From JAUUSJ01 sp051880475 (GTDB lineage Bacteria; Bacillota; Clostridia; Lachnospirales; Lachnospiraceae): a stretch of DNA of 59,848 bases. Below are positions 41,335-50,322 of the stretch, piece after piece. Where the stretch lies: positions 1 through 59,848 of the forward strand of contig JBJEOA010000020.1 in the NCBI GenBank assembly GCA_051880475.1, written 5' to 3'. The position numbers were made by a program, and so were the translations under genes. Positions within the stretch are counted from its first letter, which is position 1. Each line of letters opens with the position of its first letter. The notes under the pieces are model-generated. The model saw only the letters and a list, made by a program, of their open reading frames with translations, was not told where the DNA came from and did not search any database.

Positions 41335-43581
41335 GTGAGGAAAGCAAAAAAAAATAGAATTTTGACATTTATCTTCATTGGTATGGTTTTATGGATTAGT
41401 ATGCCTTTTCATTTATTTGCAGAAGAACTTATAGAAGAACCTGTAATGGAAGAGAATATTATAGAAATAATGCAAGATAGTCAGGAATCTGTGGAAGAAA
41501 TAAAATCAAATCAGACAGAGATAAAAAATCTAGAACAAGAAAGTTCCTTAGTTTTTGACGAGGAAGTGTCGAAATTAGTATCTTTGTATGATAATAATTT
41601 ATCTAATGATAAAATCGCTTCGAGTATAGATAATTCTTATGCTTCAAGACGTCTTATAGTGAAGGGAACAGGACAGAATTTAGATTTTTCTTCTTGTGAT
41701 GCCGATATCATACTAAATGGTCCAGACCAGATTTATATTTTACAGTTTTCGACCGAAGAGATGACAAGACAGGCAAAGATGCAAATAGAACAGATGGATG
41801 GAGTGAAATACTGTGAGGTGGATGGCTATGATTACTTGGAGGAACCAAAGGTAATAGAGAAGTTTGATTTTGAGGAAGATGAAATTTCTAGCGAACAGCC
41901 AACTCTCTCATGGGGAACATCACATATTTTAGGAGATTCCTATGCAAAACACTCAAAAGGAAATTCGTCAGAACTTATTGTCGCAGTTGTGGATACAGGA
42001 ATTGATATCTCTCATTCATTTTTTAATGGAAGACTTTCTATGGATGCCGCTTATAATTATGTGAGTTCTAATGTGGATGTACAAGATGATCAAGGTCACG
42101 GAACTCATGTTTCGGGTATAATAGCCGATATGACATCAGGGCTTAATATAAAAATTCTTCCAATTAAATGTATGGATGCTTTTGGAAGAGGAACTTATAC
42201 GAATATTGCCAATGCAATTAAAAGAGCGGCTGACGCTGGCGCAAAAGTTATAAATTATAGCGCTGTTGGAGGACATAGCGAGTATAAAGATGATGCGGTA
42301 AATTATGCGATAGAAAAAGGGGCTACCGTGGTTGTGTCATCAGGAAATTACGGACAGGCAATTGATGAAGCTTTTGTTTGTCCAGCACATATAGAAGAAT
42401 GTATTGTAGTTGGCGCTATTAACGAGCAGGAAGTACGCTCGCAAGACTCTAATTATGGAAATGAGTTAGACCTTATGGCACCTGGAATTAGTATTAAAAG
42501 CACTTATCTAGGTGGGGGATATGCTTTTTTGAGTGGGACTTCTATGGCAGCTCCACATGTATCAGGTGCCGCGGCGATGTTAAGATTAAATGATCCTTTA
42601 CTCACTCCGGCACAGATTGAAGAAGTTTTAAAACAAAATGCGAAAGATTTGGGAGATACTGGAAGAGATATTTATTATGGATATGGAATGGTGGATTTAT
42701 CTAAGTTCATTGTACATAATGAAGTAGAAGAAATTGTAAAGGCCACGACAAGCAAAAATGGAATAAAAAAGCAAGTCTGTGAGGAATGTGGAAGAGTAGT
42801 AAAAAGTGAAAATATTTATTATCCAAAAAAAATAGCGCTCTCTACAACAGAATATATTTACACGGGTAGAACAAGAAAACCATATTTTATAGTGACAGAT
42901 TCTAACGGTAAGAGGATAAGTTCTTCTAATTATACTATGTCTTATTCGGCTGGCAGAACGAATGTCGGAACTTATTTGGCGACACTTAAATTTACAGGAA
43001 AACTTTATTCGGGTACAATAAATAAAAGTTTTAAGATTGTAAAGGCAGCTCAAAAAATTACCGCAGGGAATATAAAAAAAGCTCTTGGAGATAGGACATT
43101 TACATTAACTGGAGTGAAGCTAGAAAAGGGAAATGGAAAACTAAGCTATGTATCTAGCAATAATAAAGTAGCTACTATTTCTAGTCAGGGTAAGGTTACG
43201 ATAAAAGGAATTGGAAAGACGACCATTACAATTACGGCGGCTGAGACGTCAAATTATAAAAAAGCGACGAAAAAGATTACTATAACCGTAATACCGGCGA
43301 AGATGAAAATAAATTGTTTGACAAGTAGGACAAAGAAAAGTTTCACTGCCTGCTGGAATAAAAATAAAACAATAACAGCTTATCAAATTCAATATTCTAC
43401 AAAATCAAATTTTTCTAATGCTGTTACGAAGACAGTCTGTGGATATACTTATAAAACAATCTCTTCTCTCCAAGCTGGAAAAAAATATTATGTTCGGCTT
43501 AGGACATATAAAACAGTAGGAAAAGAAAAATATTATTCTTCTTGGAGCGATGTAAAAACGGTGACAACAAGAAGATGGTAA
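41335..43581 (+). CDS. Secreted subtilisin-like serine protease with Ig-like and Fn3 domains
   Basis: A 748-residue exported S8 peptidase. Signal peptide at about 1-30 (KKNRILTFIFIGMVLWISM, cleavage near FAEE), acidic spacer and propeptide to about 185, then the catalytic domain with Asp220 (VVDTGID), His255 (GHGTHVSG) and Ser403 (GTSMAAPH). After about 460 come an Ig-like module, a Big2-like module with VSSNNKVATISSQGKVT, and a terminal fibronectin-III-like domain. GTG 41335 is the likely start: GGGGAGG lies 6 bp before it, whereas the in-frame ATG at 41320 has no binding site of its own. No LPxTG anchor is present. Substrate unknown; nutrient or surface proteolysis is plausible. Confidence 0.88.
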   Translation: MRKAKKNRILTFIFIGMVLWISMPFHLFAEELIEEPVMEENIIEIMQDSQESVEEIKSNQTEIKNLEQESSLVFDEEVSKLVSLYDNNLSNDKIASSIDNSYASRRLIVKGTGQNLDFSSCDADIILNGPDQIYILQFSTEEMTRQAKMQIEQMDGVKYCEVDGYDYLEEPKVIEKFDFEEDEISSEQPTLSWGTSHILGDSYAKHSKGNSSELIVAVVDTGIDISHSFFNGRLSMDAAYNYVSSNVDVQDDQGHGTHVSGIIADMTSGLNIKILPIKCMDAFGRGTYTNIANAIKRAADAGAKVINYSAVGGHSEYKDDAVNYAIEKGATVVVSSGNYGQAIDEAFVCPAHIEECIVVGAINEQEVRSQDSNYGNELDLMAPGISIKSTYLGGGYAFLSGTSMAAPHVSGAAAMLRLNDPLLTPAQIEEVLKQNAKDLGDTGRDIYYGYGMVDLSKFIVHNEVEEIVKATTSKNGIKKQVCEECGRVVKSENIYYPKKIALSTTEYIYTGRTRKPYFIVTDSNGKRISSSNYTMSYSAGRTNVGTYLATLKFTGKLYSGTINKSFKIVKAAQKITAGNIKKALGDRTFTLTGVKLEKGNGKLSYVSSNNKVATISSQGKVTIKGIGKTTITITAAETSNYKKATKKITITVIPAKMKINCLTSRTKKSFTACWNKNKTITAYQIQYSTKSNFSNAVTKTVCGYTYKTISSLQAGKKYYVRLRTYKTVGKEKYYSSWSDVKTVTTRRW

Positions 43582-43599
43582 ATGCTATATGATTTATTA

Positions 43600-43719
43600 A
43601 AAATATTTCTTTTTATGGGAATACCAATAAATAGGGAAAAATCAAACGTATTATAAAGAAAAATAATTGAGAGAATACTTAAAATTACCCTGTTGGATTC
43701 CCGTGAAAAGAAATATTTT
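43600..43719. repeat. Long imperfect inverted repeat between convergent genes
   Basis: AAAATATTTCTTTT (43600-43613) pairs with AAAAGAAATATTTT (43706-43719); the pairing continues inward through GGGAAT/ATTCCC, CCAA/TTGG and AGGG/CCCT with small bulges. Total length 120 nt with a central loop of about 50 nt. It lies between the subtilase and PHP genes, which converge. It could work as a bidirectional terminator, but size and structure resemble a miniature inverted-repeat element. Confidence 0.6.
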
Positions 43720-43758
43720 GTTAAAATATGATTATCTTATGCCGTATATTAATTTAAA

Positions 43759-44574
43759 CTAGTTAAGAGGCAAAAAAATAGCTTTTCTTTCTTTAAACAT
43801 AGTGATATATTTAAAATCAGCATCTTTTAAGAAATCAACAATTCTATGAAAATCCCATGCGATATGTTCAGGTTTATGAGCGTCAGAACCGATGGTTAAA
43901 ATTTCCCCTCCAAGTTCTTTATATCTTTTTAGAATATCAAGGTTTGGATTTGGAGAAGACATATTATATTTCCAGCCAGCTGTATTAAGTTCTAATCCGA
44001 TATTATTTTCTATACATTTTTTTAAAATACAGTCGATTAAATCCATATAATCGGAAGAATGATAATATTGTTCTTGATGAGGAGCATATCTGACAATATA
44101 GTCTAAATGGCCACATACATCAAAGTTTGTGAAGGACTCTAAATTTTCTAAAACACATTCAAAATAGCGGCGAAAAGCTGCTTTTTCGGTAGGATATTTT
44201 TGAAAAAGAGTTGGATAATAGGGGTCAATTCCATCGACTAAATGGGAGGAACCAATAATAAAATCAAAAGGATAGTTCTTTGTGTATTGAGTAAGTTGTG
44301 ATTTTAAATGTGGCTGTAATCCAAGCTCAATTCCAAATAGAATTTCTATTATGCCGTTGTATTTTTCTTTGAGTTCATATAGTTTTTGCTGATACTTCTT
44401 GGTGTCTACAAGGAAGGTGAAATGATCCTCGTTATCGGGCCAATCTAAATCGTAATGTTCAGTAAAACAAATCGTTTTTAAATTAAGATAGATAGCTTGT
44501 TTAATCATACTTTCCATCGGTGTATTAGAATCAGATGAAAATGAGGTATGAAGATGATAATCGTATGGTAGCAT
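43759..44574 (-). CDS. PHP-domain histidinol-phosphatase-like protein
   Basis: A 271-residue PHP-family phosphoesterase. The N-terminal metal motif DYHLHTSFSSDS, CFTEHYDLD, GIELGLQPH, IIGSSHLVDG, VCGHLDYIVRYAP and the C-terminal TIGSDAHKPEHIAWDF together give the His/Asp/Glu ligands of HisJ/HisK enzymes, which dephosphorylate histidinol phosphate. No his genes are nearby, so another phosphate ester is possible. ATG 44574 has GAAAGGAT upstream on the minus strand; a longer frame to 44619 lacks a binding site. It is a single gene divergent from the SGNH hydrolase gene. Confidence 0.85.
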   Translation of the reverse strand: MLPYDYHLHTSFSSDSNTPMESMIKQAIYLNLKTICFTEHYDLDWPDNEDHFTFLVDTKKYQQKLYELKEKYNGIIEILFGIELGLQPHLKSQLTQYTKNYPFDFIIGSSHLVDGIDPYYPTLFQKYPTEKAAFRRYFECVLENLESFTNFDVCGHLDYIVRYAPHQEQYYHSSDYMDLIDCILKKCIENNIGLELNTAGWKYNMSSPNPNLDILKRYKELGGEILTIGSDAHKPEHIAWDFHRIVDFLKDADFKYITMFKERKAIFLPLN

Positions 44575-44689
44575 ATTTTTTATCCTTTCTTTTTGTCTTA
44601 TAATAGTGTAGCATGTCATTTTTGCGATTTTAAAGTAACAAAAAAAAGAGAGATTGTCAAATGGAGATATAATAAAAGGAGAAGGAAAA

Positions 44690-45634
44690 ATGAAGAAAAA
44701 ATGGATGTTTTATGCAATAATTTTTGTTTTTATTATGAGTTTTAGCTTAGGAGGGCAAAAACAGCAAGTTAAGGCAGCTACAGCCGTCAATGTCATGCAG
44801 TCTAAAAAGGCAGATAGCGGAAAATGGGTAGCTAAGAGAAAAGGATATCAATACAAATATAATAAGTCTGGAACGTATGCAAAGAATGTGTGGAGAAATA
44901 TAGGTGGTTATATTTATTGTTTTAAGTCAGATGGATATTTACAGACAGGATGGAAAACATATCAGGGATATAAATATTATTTTAATACACAGGGAAAGCT
45001 CGTAACTGGATGGCAAAAAATTAGTAATTACTATTATTATTTTGATAAAAAGAGCGGCAAAATGGTAGTAAATACAGTAGTAGATAATTATAAGATAGAT
45101 AAGAATGGAAAAAGAGGCAGTAAAATTAGCAGCACTAATAAAAAAGATGTTGATATTTTTGTCGGAGATTCGAGAACCGTTGGGATGAGTTTGGCAGTTG
45201 GGAATGAAGAAAAATGTATTGCAAAAGTAGGACAGGGATATAATTGGTTTATTACAGACGCACAAAAAAGTTTAGAAACTCGTTTGAAGAAAAATCCGAC
45301 TGCTACCGTTGTATTTGCTTTAGGAGTGAATGATGTGCATAATGTATCAAAATATATTGCCAAGTATAAGAGTCTACAAAAAGAGTATCCAAAAGCGAAG
45401 TTTTTTTATTTGGCAGTAAATCCAGTCAATTCAAATTATAAAAATCATGCCTCATTGACACCTAAAATTTTAAATTTTAATAAAAACTTAAAAGCAGAAT
45501 TTAAAGAGAAATATATTGATACCTATAATTATTTAATAAAGGAAAAGTTTGAGTCAAGGGATGGACTTCATTATAGTAATTCTACGTATAATAAATTATA
45601 TAAATTTATTTTAGATGAAGTAGCTAAGAGGTAA
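44690..45634 (+). CDS. Secreted SGNH hydrolase with cell-wall-binding repeats
   Basis: A 314-residue exported protein. Signal peptide at 1-29 (MKKKWMFYAIIFVFIMSFSLGG). Residues about 50-150 contain four aromatic- and Gly-rich repeats (GYIYCFKSDGYLQTGW, GYKYYFNTQGKLVTGW, YYYYFDKKSGKM) of the choline/glucan-binding type, which attach proteins to wall polymers. The C-terminal half is an SGNH/GDSL esterase: block I FVGDSRTVG, block III LGVNDV, and block V DGLHYS with catalytic Asp and His. It may deacetylate wall polysaccharide or peptidoglycan (inference). ATG 44690 follows AAAGGAGAAGG; the in-frame start at 44654 is rejected. A terminator follows. Confidence 0.87.
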   Translation: MKKKWMFYAIIFVFIMSFSLGGQKQQVKAATAVNVMQSKKADSGKWVAKRKGYQYKYNKSGTYAKNVWRNIGGYIYCFKSDGYLQTGWKTYQGYKYYFNTQGKLVTGWQKISNYYYYFDKKSGKMVVNTVVDNYKIDKNGKRGSKISSTNKKDVDIFVGDSRTVGMSLAVGNEEKCIAKVGQGYNWFITDAQKSLETRLKKNPTATVVFALGVNDVHNVSKYIAKYKSLQKEYPKAKFFYLAVNPVNSNYKNHASLTPKILNFNKNLKAEFKEKYIDTYNYLIKEKFESRDGLHYSNSTYNKLYKFILDEVAKR

Positions 45635-45670
45635 TTATAAATATACCTGTTTTTGCAGGCAACTATGGAT

Positions 45671-45727
45671 GAGAAAAGAGAGCTATCGTAAGGAAAAGGG
45701 AAAGTGATAGTTCTCTTTTCCTTTTTT
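45671..45727 (+). terminator. Terminator of the SGNH hydrolase gene
   Basis: GAAAAGAGAGCTATC pairs with GATAGTTCTCTTTTC, followed by CTTTTTT. It lies in a 341-bp gene-free stretch (45635-45975) that also holds the Pho-box-like repeat and a promoter; nothing else was recognised there. Confidence 0.85.
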
Positions 45728-45832
45728 GCGATTTTAACAGGTACGATATGGGGGATGTTTTATTTTATAATTACGTTTATTCGTAGCTTTCATAGGACGG
45801 GAAAAAAAGGGAAAAATAGAAATGTAAATTTT

Positions 45833-45887
45833 ATGTTAAGTTTTTATTAAGATACTTGTAAGTTTTGGAAACTCTGTGTATCATAAT
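45833..45887 (+). promoter_or_regulatory. Pho-box-like direct repeats and promoter of the phosphate cotransporter
   Basis: Three TTAAG-like cores, TTAAG (45836-45840), TTAAG (45847-45851) and GTAAG (45858-45862), recur with exact 11-bp spacing. PhoB/PhoP-type response regulators bind 11-bp direct repeats that replace the -35 box. A CATAAT -10 lies at 45882-45887, about 17 bp downstream. The gene it precedes encodes a phosphate transporter with a PhoU domain, supporting induction on phosphate starvation. Confidence 0.6.
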
Positions 45888-45975
45888 GCTGACTAGTCTA
45901 AAAAGCTCATATTATGGATAAATGCGAAAGCAGATATATCAATTTATGATCGAAGTTTTAATGGAGGAAGAAAAA

Positions 45976-47637
45976 ATGATTGAAAACATAGGAAATTTGT
46001 TTGCCTTTATCGGTGGTCTTGGTATGTTCTTATATGGCATGAATATTATGGCCGACGGTCTTCAAAAATCAGCGGGAAACAAAATGAAGCAGTTGCTTGG
46101 CTATTTGACTAATAATAAACTGCTCGGTGTTTTGATTGGTGCGTTAGTGACAGCTATTATTCAAAGTTCTTCAGCTACGACAGTTATGGTAGTCGGTTTT
46201 GTAAATGCTGGCATATTAACATTAACGCAGGCTGCTGGTGTTATCATGGGTGCTAATGTCGGAACAACAATTACAGCATGGCTCGTATCAGCGAGTGAAT
46301 GGGGAGCTTTTTTAAAGCCAGAATTTATTGCTCCGCTTATTTTAGGAATTGGAGCATTTGCCCTTTTATTTGTAAAAGGAAAAAGAATCAAGCAAGTGGC
46401 AGAAATTGCAATCGGATTTGGTATTTTATTTATTGGACTTAGTTCCATGTCAGCGGCAGTTAGTATGTACAGAGAAAGTCCTATTTTTGCAAAAGCCTTT
46501 AGTACACTTGGGGCTAATCCGATTCTTGGAATTATAACAGGTGCCGTAGTGACGGCTATTATCCAAAGTTCATCTGCATCTGTCGGAATCTTACAGACAC
46601 TTGCGCTAAATGGAATTGTAAACTGGCGTTCCGCAATTTTTATCACTCTTGGACAAAATATTGGTACTTGTGTTACAGCTCTTTTATCTAGTGCAGGAGC
46701 AAATAAGACAGCAAAAAGAGCTGCTATTATTCACTTACTATTTAATGTGTCAGGAGCCATCATATTTGGAGTTATTATGACAATCTTTTTCTTTGTCAAT
46801 CCAAACATGGCCGCGGCAAATATTTCAAGTACACAAATTTCTATTTTCCATACTATTTTTAATGTAAGCAATACGGTTATTTTATTTCCATTCGTAGGAA
46901 TTTTAGTAAAATTATCTTATCTTTTTATAAAAGGAGAAGATAGTAATGAAGAAGAGGAAGAAGATCAAGTTGTACTTAAGCATCTAGACGATAGAATATT
47001 AGAGGCTCCTACGTTTGCAGTGGAGAGTGCGATAAAAGAAGTTGTCCACATGGGTGAGATTGTCTTAGAAAATGTGGATTTGGCGGTGAAAGAGGTTTGT
47101 CTTCCAAAGCCAGAACAAAAAAAGATTGATATTGTCTTGAAAAGAGAGGGTACAATCAATAATATGGAAAAAATTATTACAGAGTATCTTGTAAAAATTA
47201 GTCGATTATCTTTGACAGAACAGCAAAATACGGTTATTAATAATTTATTTTATACAGTCAGTGATATTGAGAGAATTGGAGACCACGCAGAAAATTTGGC
47301 AGAGTTTGCACAGACTAGATTAAATCATGAAATTGTTTTTTCTGAGGGGGCTATGAGAGAACTTGCACAGATAAGTGAAAAAGTAGAAAGTGCCTTAGAA
47401 AATGCAATGATGGCGAGAACGACCGAAGATATGAAGTATGTAAGAAAAGTAATCCAACTAGAAGATGAAGTAGATGAGTTGGAAGAAGTTTTGAGAGAAA
47501 AACATATTGCCCGTTTATCTAAGGGAGAATGTACCTCTGAGACTGGTGTAATTTTTCTTGATGTACTTAGCAATTTAGAAAGAATTTCAGACCACGCTAT
47601 TAATATCGTAGAATATATAAGGGAAGAGAGAAATTAG
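45976..47637 (+). CDS. Na+/phosphate cotransporter with PhoU domain
   Basis: A 553-residue membrane protein of the NptA/PNaS family. Two inverted Na/Pi-cotransport repeats carry the signature QSSSATTVMVVGFVNAG (about 55-71) and QSSSASVGILQTLA (about 196-209); about nine helices end near 320. The cytoplasmic C-terminus (about 345-550) is a PhoU-like helical domain (IERIGDHAENLAEFA, LERISDHAINIVEYI), which may regulate uptake or signalling. ATG 45976 is chosen because GGAGGAAG lies 5-6 bp upstream; earlier in-frame starts at 45922 and 45961 lack one or overlap it. It is a single gene behind a Pho-box-like repeat. Confidence 0.92.
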   Translation: MIENIGNLFAFIGGLGMFLYGMNIMADGLQKSAGNKMKQLLGYLTNNKLLGVLIGALVTAIIQSSSATTVMVVGFVNAGILTLTQAAGVIMGANVGTTITAWLVSASEWGAFLKPEFIAPLILGIGAFALLFVKGKRIKQVAEIAIGFGILFIGLSSMSAAVSMYRESPIFAKAFSTLGANPILGIITGAVVTAIIQSSSASVGILQTLALNGIVNWRSAIFITLGQNIGTCVTALLSSAGANKTAKRAAIIHLLFNVSGAIIFGVIMTIFFFVNPNMAAANISSTQISIFHTIFNVSNTVILFPFVGILVKLSYLFIKGEDSNEEEEEDQVVLKHLDDRILEAPTFAVESAIKEVVHMGEIVLENVDLAVKEVCLPKPEQKKIDIVLKREGTINNMEKIITEYLVKISRLSLTEQQNTVINNLFYTVSDIERIGDHAENLAEFAQTRLNHEIVFSEGAMRELAQISEKVESALENAMMARTTEDMKYVRKVIQLEDEVDELEEVLREKHIARLSKGECTSETGVIFLDVLSNLERISDHAINIVEYIREERN

Positions 47638-47645
47638 AGTTTTTT

Positions 47646-47675
47646 CAAAAAAATATGTCGAAACATATCGTTTTG
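47646..47675 (+). terminator. Weak hairpin terminator
   Basis: CAAAA-aa-ATATGT and ACATAT-cg-TTTTG pair around a CGAA tetraloop just after the cotransporter gene. The U-tail is embedded in the stem, so it is a weak candidate. Confidence 0.4.
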
Positions 47676-47748
47676 AGTAATAGACAGGGTGAGAAAATTA
47701 ATATTGCATACAATATTCAGTATTCTTGTAAGAAATTATAATTTTCTC

Positions 47749-47777
47749 TTGATATTTTGTGAATTATTAGGTAGAAT
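47749..47777 (+). promoter_or_regulatory. gap promoter
   Basis: TTGATA (47749-47754), 17 bp, TAGAAT (47772-47777), followed by an ~80-nt leader. The hexamers and spacing are identical to those of the EF-G-like gene promoter at 13545-13573. Confidence 0.75.
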
Positions 47778-47860
47778 AAATGAGTAAGCGAATGAATCGT
47801 TTAATAGCTGTCTATACAGCTTATTATCAAATTTTTATAAAGCTTAGGAGGAATTATATT

Positions 47861-48877
47861 ATGGCAGTAAAAGTTGCAATTAACGGATTTGGACGTATTG
47901 GACGTCTTGCATTCAGACAGATGTTTGGAGCAGAAGGTTATGAAGTAGTAGCAATCAATGACTTAACAAGCCCAGAAATGTTAGCTCATTTATTAAAATA
48001 TGACTCTTCTCAGGGTAAATACGCTTTAGCTGATACAGTTACAGCAGGAGAAGATTCTATCACAGTTGATGGAAAAGAAATCAAAATCTACAAAGAGCCA
48101 GATGCAAACAATTGTCCATGGGGCGAGATCGGTGTAGACGTAGTTTTAGAGTGCTCCGGATTCTATACAAGCAAAGCTAAAGCTCAGGCTCATATCAACG
48201 CTGGAGCTAAAAAAGTTGTTATCTCCGCACCAGCTGGAAATGATCTTCCAACAGTAGTATATAATACAAACCATGAGACATTAAAAGCTGAAGATACAAT
48301 CATCTCTGCAGCTTCTTGTACAACAAACTGTCTTGCACCTATGGCTGACGCTCTTAACAAATATGCAGCTATTCAGAGTGGTATTATGTGTACAATCCAC
48401 GCTTACACAGGCGACCAGATGACACTTGACGGACCACAGAGAAAAGGTGACAAGAGAAGATCTCGTGCAGCAGCAGTTAACATCGTTCCTAACAGCACAG
48501 GTGCTGCTAAAGCTATCGGACTTGTTATCCCAGAGCTTAACGGAAAATTAATCGGATCTGCTCAGCGTGTTCCTACACCTACAGGTTCTACAACAATCTT
48601 AACAGCAGTTGTTAAAGGTACTGATGTAACAAAAGAAGGCATCAACGCAGCTATGAAAGCAGCAGCTAACGAGTCCTTTGGATACAACGAGGATGAAATC
48701 GTTTCTTCTGATATCGTAGGAATGAGATTTGGTTCTTTATTCGATGCTACACAGACAATGGTAGCTCCTATCGGTGATGACCTTTACGAAGTACAGGTTG
48801 TTTCTTGGTATGACAACGAGAATTCTTACACAAGCCAGATGGTAAGAACAATCAAATACTTTGCTGAGTTAGCATAA
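47861..48877 (+). CDS. gap: Glyceraldehyde-3-phosphate dehydrogenase
   Basis: NAD-dependent glycolytic enzyme, 338 residues. INGFGRIGRL opens the Rossmann domain; the catalytic cysteine is in SAASCTTNCLAP at about 150-161, the catalytic His in TIHAYTGDQ, and the C-terminal SWYDNENSYTSQ is typical. ATG 47861 has TTAGGAGGAATT upstream; the longer in-frame ATG at 47780 overlaps the promoter and is rejected. First gene of gap-pgk-tpiA-gpmI; a hairpin terminator separates it from pgk, so it probably has a higher transcript level than its neighbours. It is rich in preferred codons, as expected for a highly expressed gene. Confidence 0.98.
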   Translation: MAVKVAINGFGRIGRLAFRQMFGAEGYEVVAINDLTSPEMLAHLLKYDSSQGKYALADTVTAGEDSITVDGKEIKIYKEPDANNCPWGEIGVDVVLECSGFYTSKAKAQAHINAGAKKVVISAPAGNDLPTVVYNTNHETLKAEDTIISAASCTTNCLAPMADALNKYAAIQSGIMCTIHAYTGDQMTLDGPQRKGDKRRSRAAAVNIVPNSTGAAKAIGLVIPELNGKLIGSAQRVPTPTGSTTILTAVVKGTDVTKEGINAAMKAAANESFGYNEDEIVSSDIVGMRFGSLFDATQTMVAPIGDDLYEVQVVSWYDNENSYTSQMVRTIKYFAELA

Positions 48878-48909
48878 TTGTTAATTATTTTTAAATAATG
48901 ACTCATAAT

Positions 48910-48953
48910 GGGTCCGGTCTTGTAGGTTAGACTATAGGACCGGGCCTTTTTAT
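48910..48953 (+). terminator. Terminator between gap and pgk
   Basis: GGTCCGGTCT pairs with GGACCGGGCC (G-U pairs included) across a 17-nt loop, followed by TTTTTAT. Probably partial, since no clear pgk promoter follows. Confidence 0.8.
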
Positions 48954-48978
48954 ATTATATTTAGAAGGGGAAAAAACT

Positions 48979-50184
48979 ATGTTAAATAAAAAATCTGTAG
49001 ATGACATCCAAGTAAAAGGTCAGAGAGTGTTAGTACGTTGTGATTTTAACGTACCTTTAAAAGACGGAAAAATCACAGACGAGAATCGTCTTGTTGCAGC
49101 TTTACCAACAATTAAGAAATTAATCAATGATGGCGGAAAAATTATTCTTTGTTCTCATTTAGGAAAACCAAAGGGAGAGCCAAAGCCAGAGTTATCCTTA
49201 GCTCCAGTAGCTGTTCGCCTTTCTGAGTTATTAGGTCAGGAAGTAAAATTTGCAGCTGACGATGAAGTAGTTGGAGAGAATGCAAAGGCAGCAGTTGCAG
49301 CTATGAATGACGGAGATGTTGTGCTTCTTCAAAATACACGTTATCGCAAAGAAGAGACAAAGAACGGTGAAGCTTTCAGCAAAGATTTAGCTTCTTTATG
49401 TGATGTATTTGTAAATGACGCATTTGGTACAGCTCACAGAGCTCACTGCTCTAACGTTGGTGTTACACAGTATGTTGATACAGCAGCTGTTGGATACTTA
49501 ATGCAAAAAGAGATTGATTTCTTAGGAAATGCTGTAAATAATCCAGAGAGACCTTTCGTAGCTATCTTAGGTGGAGCAAAAGTTGCTGATAAATTAAATG
49601 TTATCTCTAACTTATTAGAGAAATGTGATACATTAATTATCGGTGGCGGTATGGCTTACACATTCTTAAAAGCAAAAGGATATGAAGTTGGAACATCTTT
49701 AGTTGATGACACAAAGATTGACTACTGCAAAGAAATGATGGCAAAAGCTGAGGAACTTGGCAAGAAATTATTATTACCTATCGACACAACAATTGCAAAA
49801 GAATTCCCAAGCCCAATCGACGCTGAAATCGAAGTTAGCGTTGTTCCTTCTGACGAAATTCCAGCTGATATGATGGGATTAGATATTGGAACTAAGACAG
49901 CAGAGCTTTATGCAGACGCTGTAAAAGCTGCTAAGACAGTTGTATGGAACGGGCCAATGGGTGTATTTGAGAACCCTATCTTAGCAAAAGGAACTATCGC
50001 TGTAGCTCAGTCCTTAGCAGACACAGATGCTACAACAATTATCGGCGGTGGAGATTCCGCAGCAGCTGTTAACCAGTTAGGATTTGGAGATAAAATGTCT
50101 CATATTTCTACAGGTGGTGGAGCTTCTCTTGAATTCTTAGAGGGCAAAGAATTACCAGGTGTAGCAGCAGCTAACGATAAATAA
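48979..50184 (+). CDS. pgk: Phosphoglycerate kinase
   Basis: Transfers phosphate from 1,3-bisphosphoglycerate to ADP. 401 residues, bacterial length. RCDFNVPLKDG at about 20-30, SHLGKPKG at about 57-64, AFGTAHRAH near 149-157, GGAKVADKL near 197-205, and the nucleotide-binding WNGPMGVFE and GGGDSAAAV loops near the C-terminus. GAAGGGG lies upstream. It lies 101 bp after gap, past a terminator-like hairpin, and 138 bp before tpiA. Confidence 0.98.
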   Translation: MLNKKSVDDIQVKGQRVLVRCDFNVPLKDGKITDENRLVAALPTIKKLINDGGKIILCSHLGKPKGEPKPELSLAPVAVRLSELLGQEVKFAADDEVVGENAKAAVAAMNDGDVVLLQNTRYRKEETKNGEAFSKDLASLCDVFVNDAFGTAHRAHCSNVGVTQYVDTAAVGYLMQKEIDFLGNAVNNPERPFVAILGGAKVADKLNVISNLLEKCDTLIIGGGMAYTFLKAKGYEVGTSLVDDTKIDYCKEMMAKAEELGKKLLLPIDTTIAKEFPSPIDAEIEVSVVPSDEIPADMMGLDIGTKTAELYADAVKAAKTVVWNGPMGVFENPILAKGTIAVAQSLADTDATTIIGGGDSAAAVNQLGFGDKMSHISTGGGASLEFLEGKELPGVAAANDK

Positions 50185-50195
50185 TAAGAGAAAAC

Positions 50196-50249
50196 TTAGG
50201 AAAGTCCCCTCATCTAGGATAATCTTTTGATGAGTAGGGACTTGCCTAA
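50196..50249 (+). other. Structured pgk-tpiA intergenic hairpin
   Basis: TTAGG, AAGTCCC and TCATC (50196-50214) pair with GATGA, GGGACTT and CCTAA (50229-50249), interrupted by small bulges, around a 14-nt loop. There is no U-run, so it is not a typical terminator; it may be an mRNA processing or stabilising element. Confidence 0.55.
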
Positions 50250-50322
50250 CTATTAAAATATAAAATTTAGGAAAGGAAAAGCTATTTAAAAAGTATATAT
50301 GTTTTAAGTGGCAGATATCATA

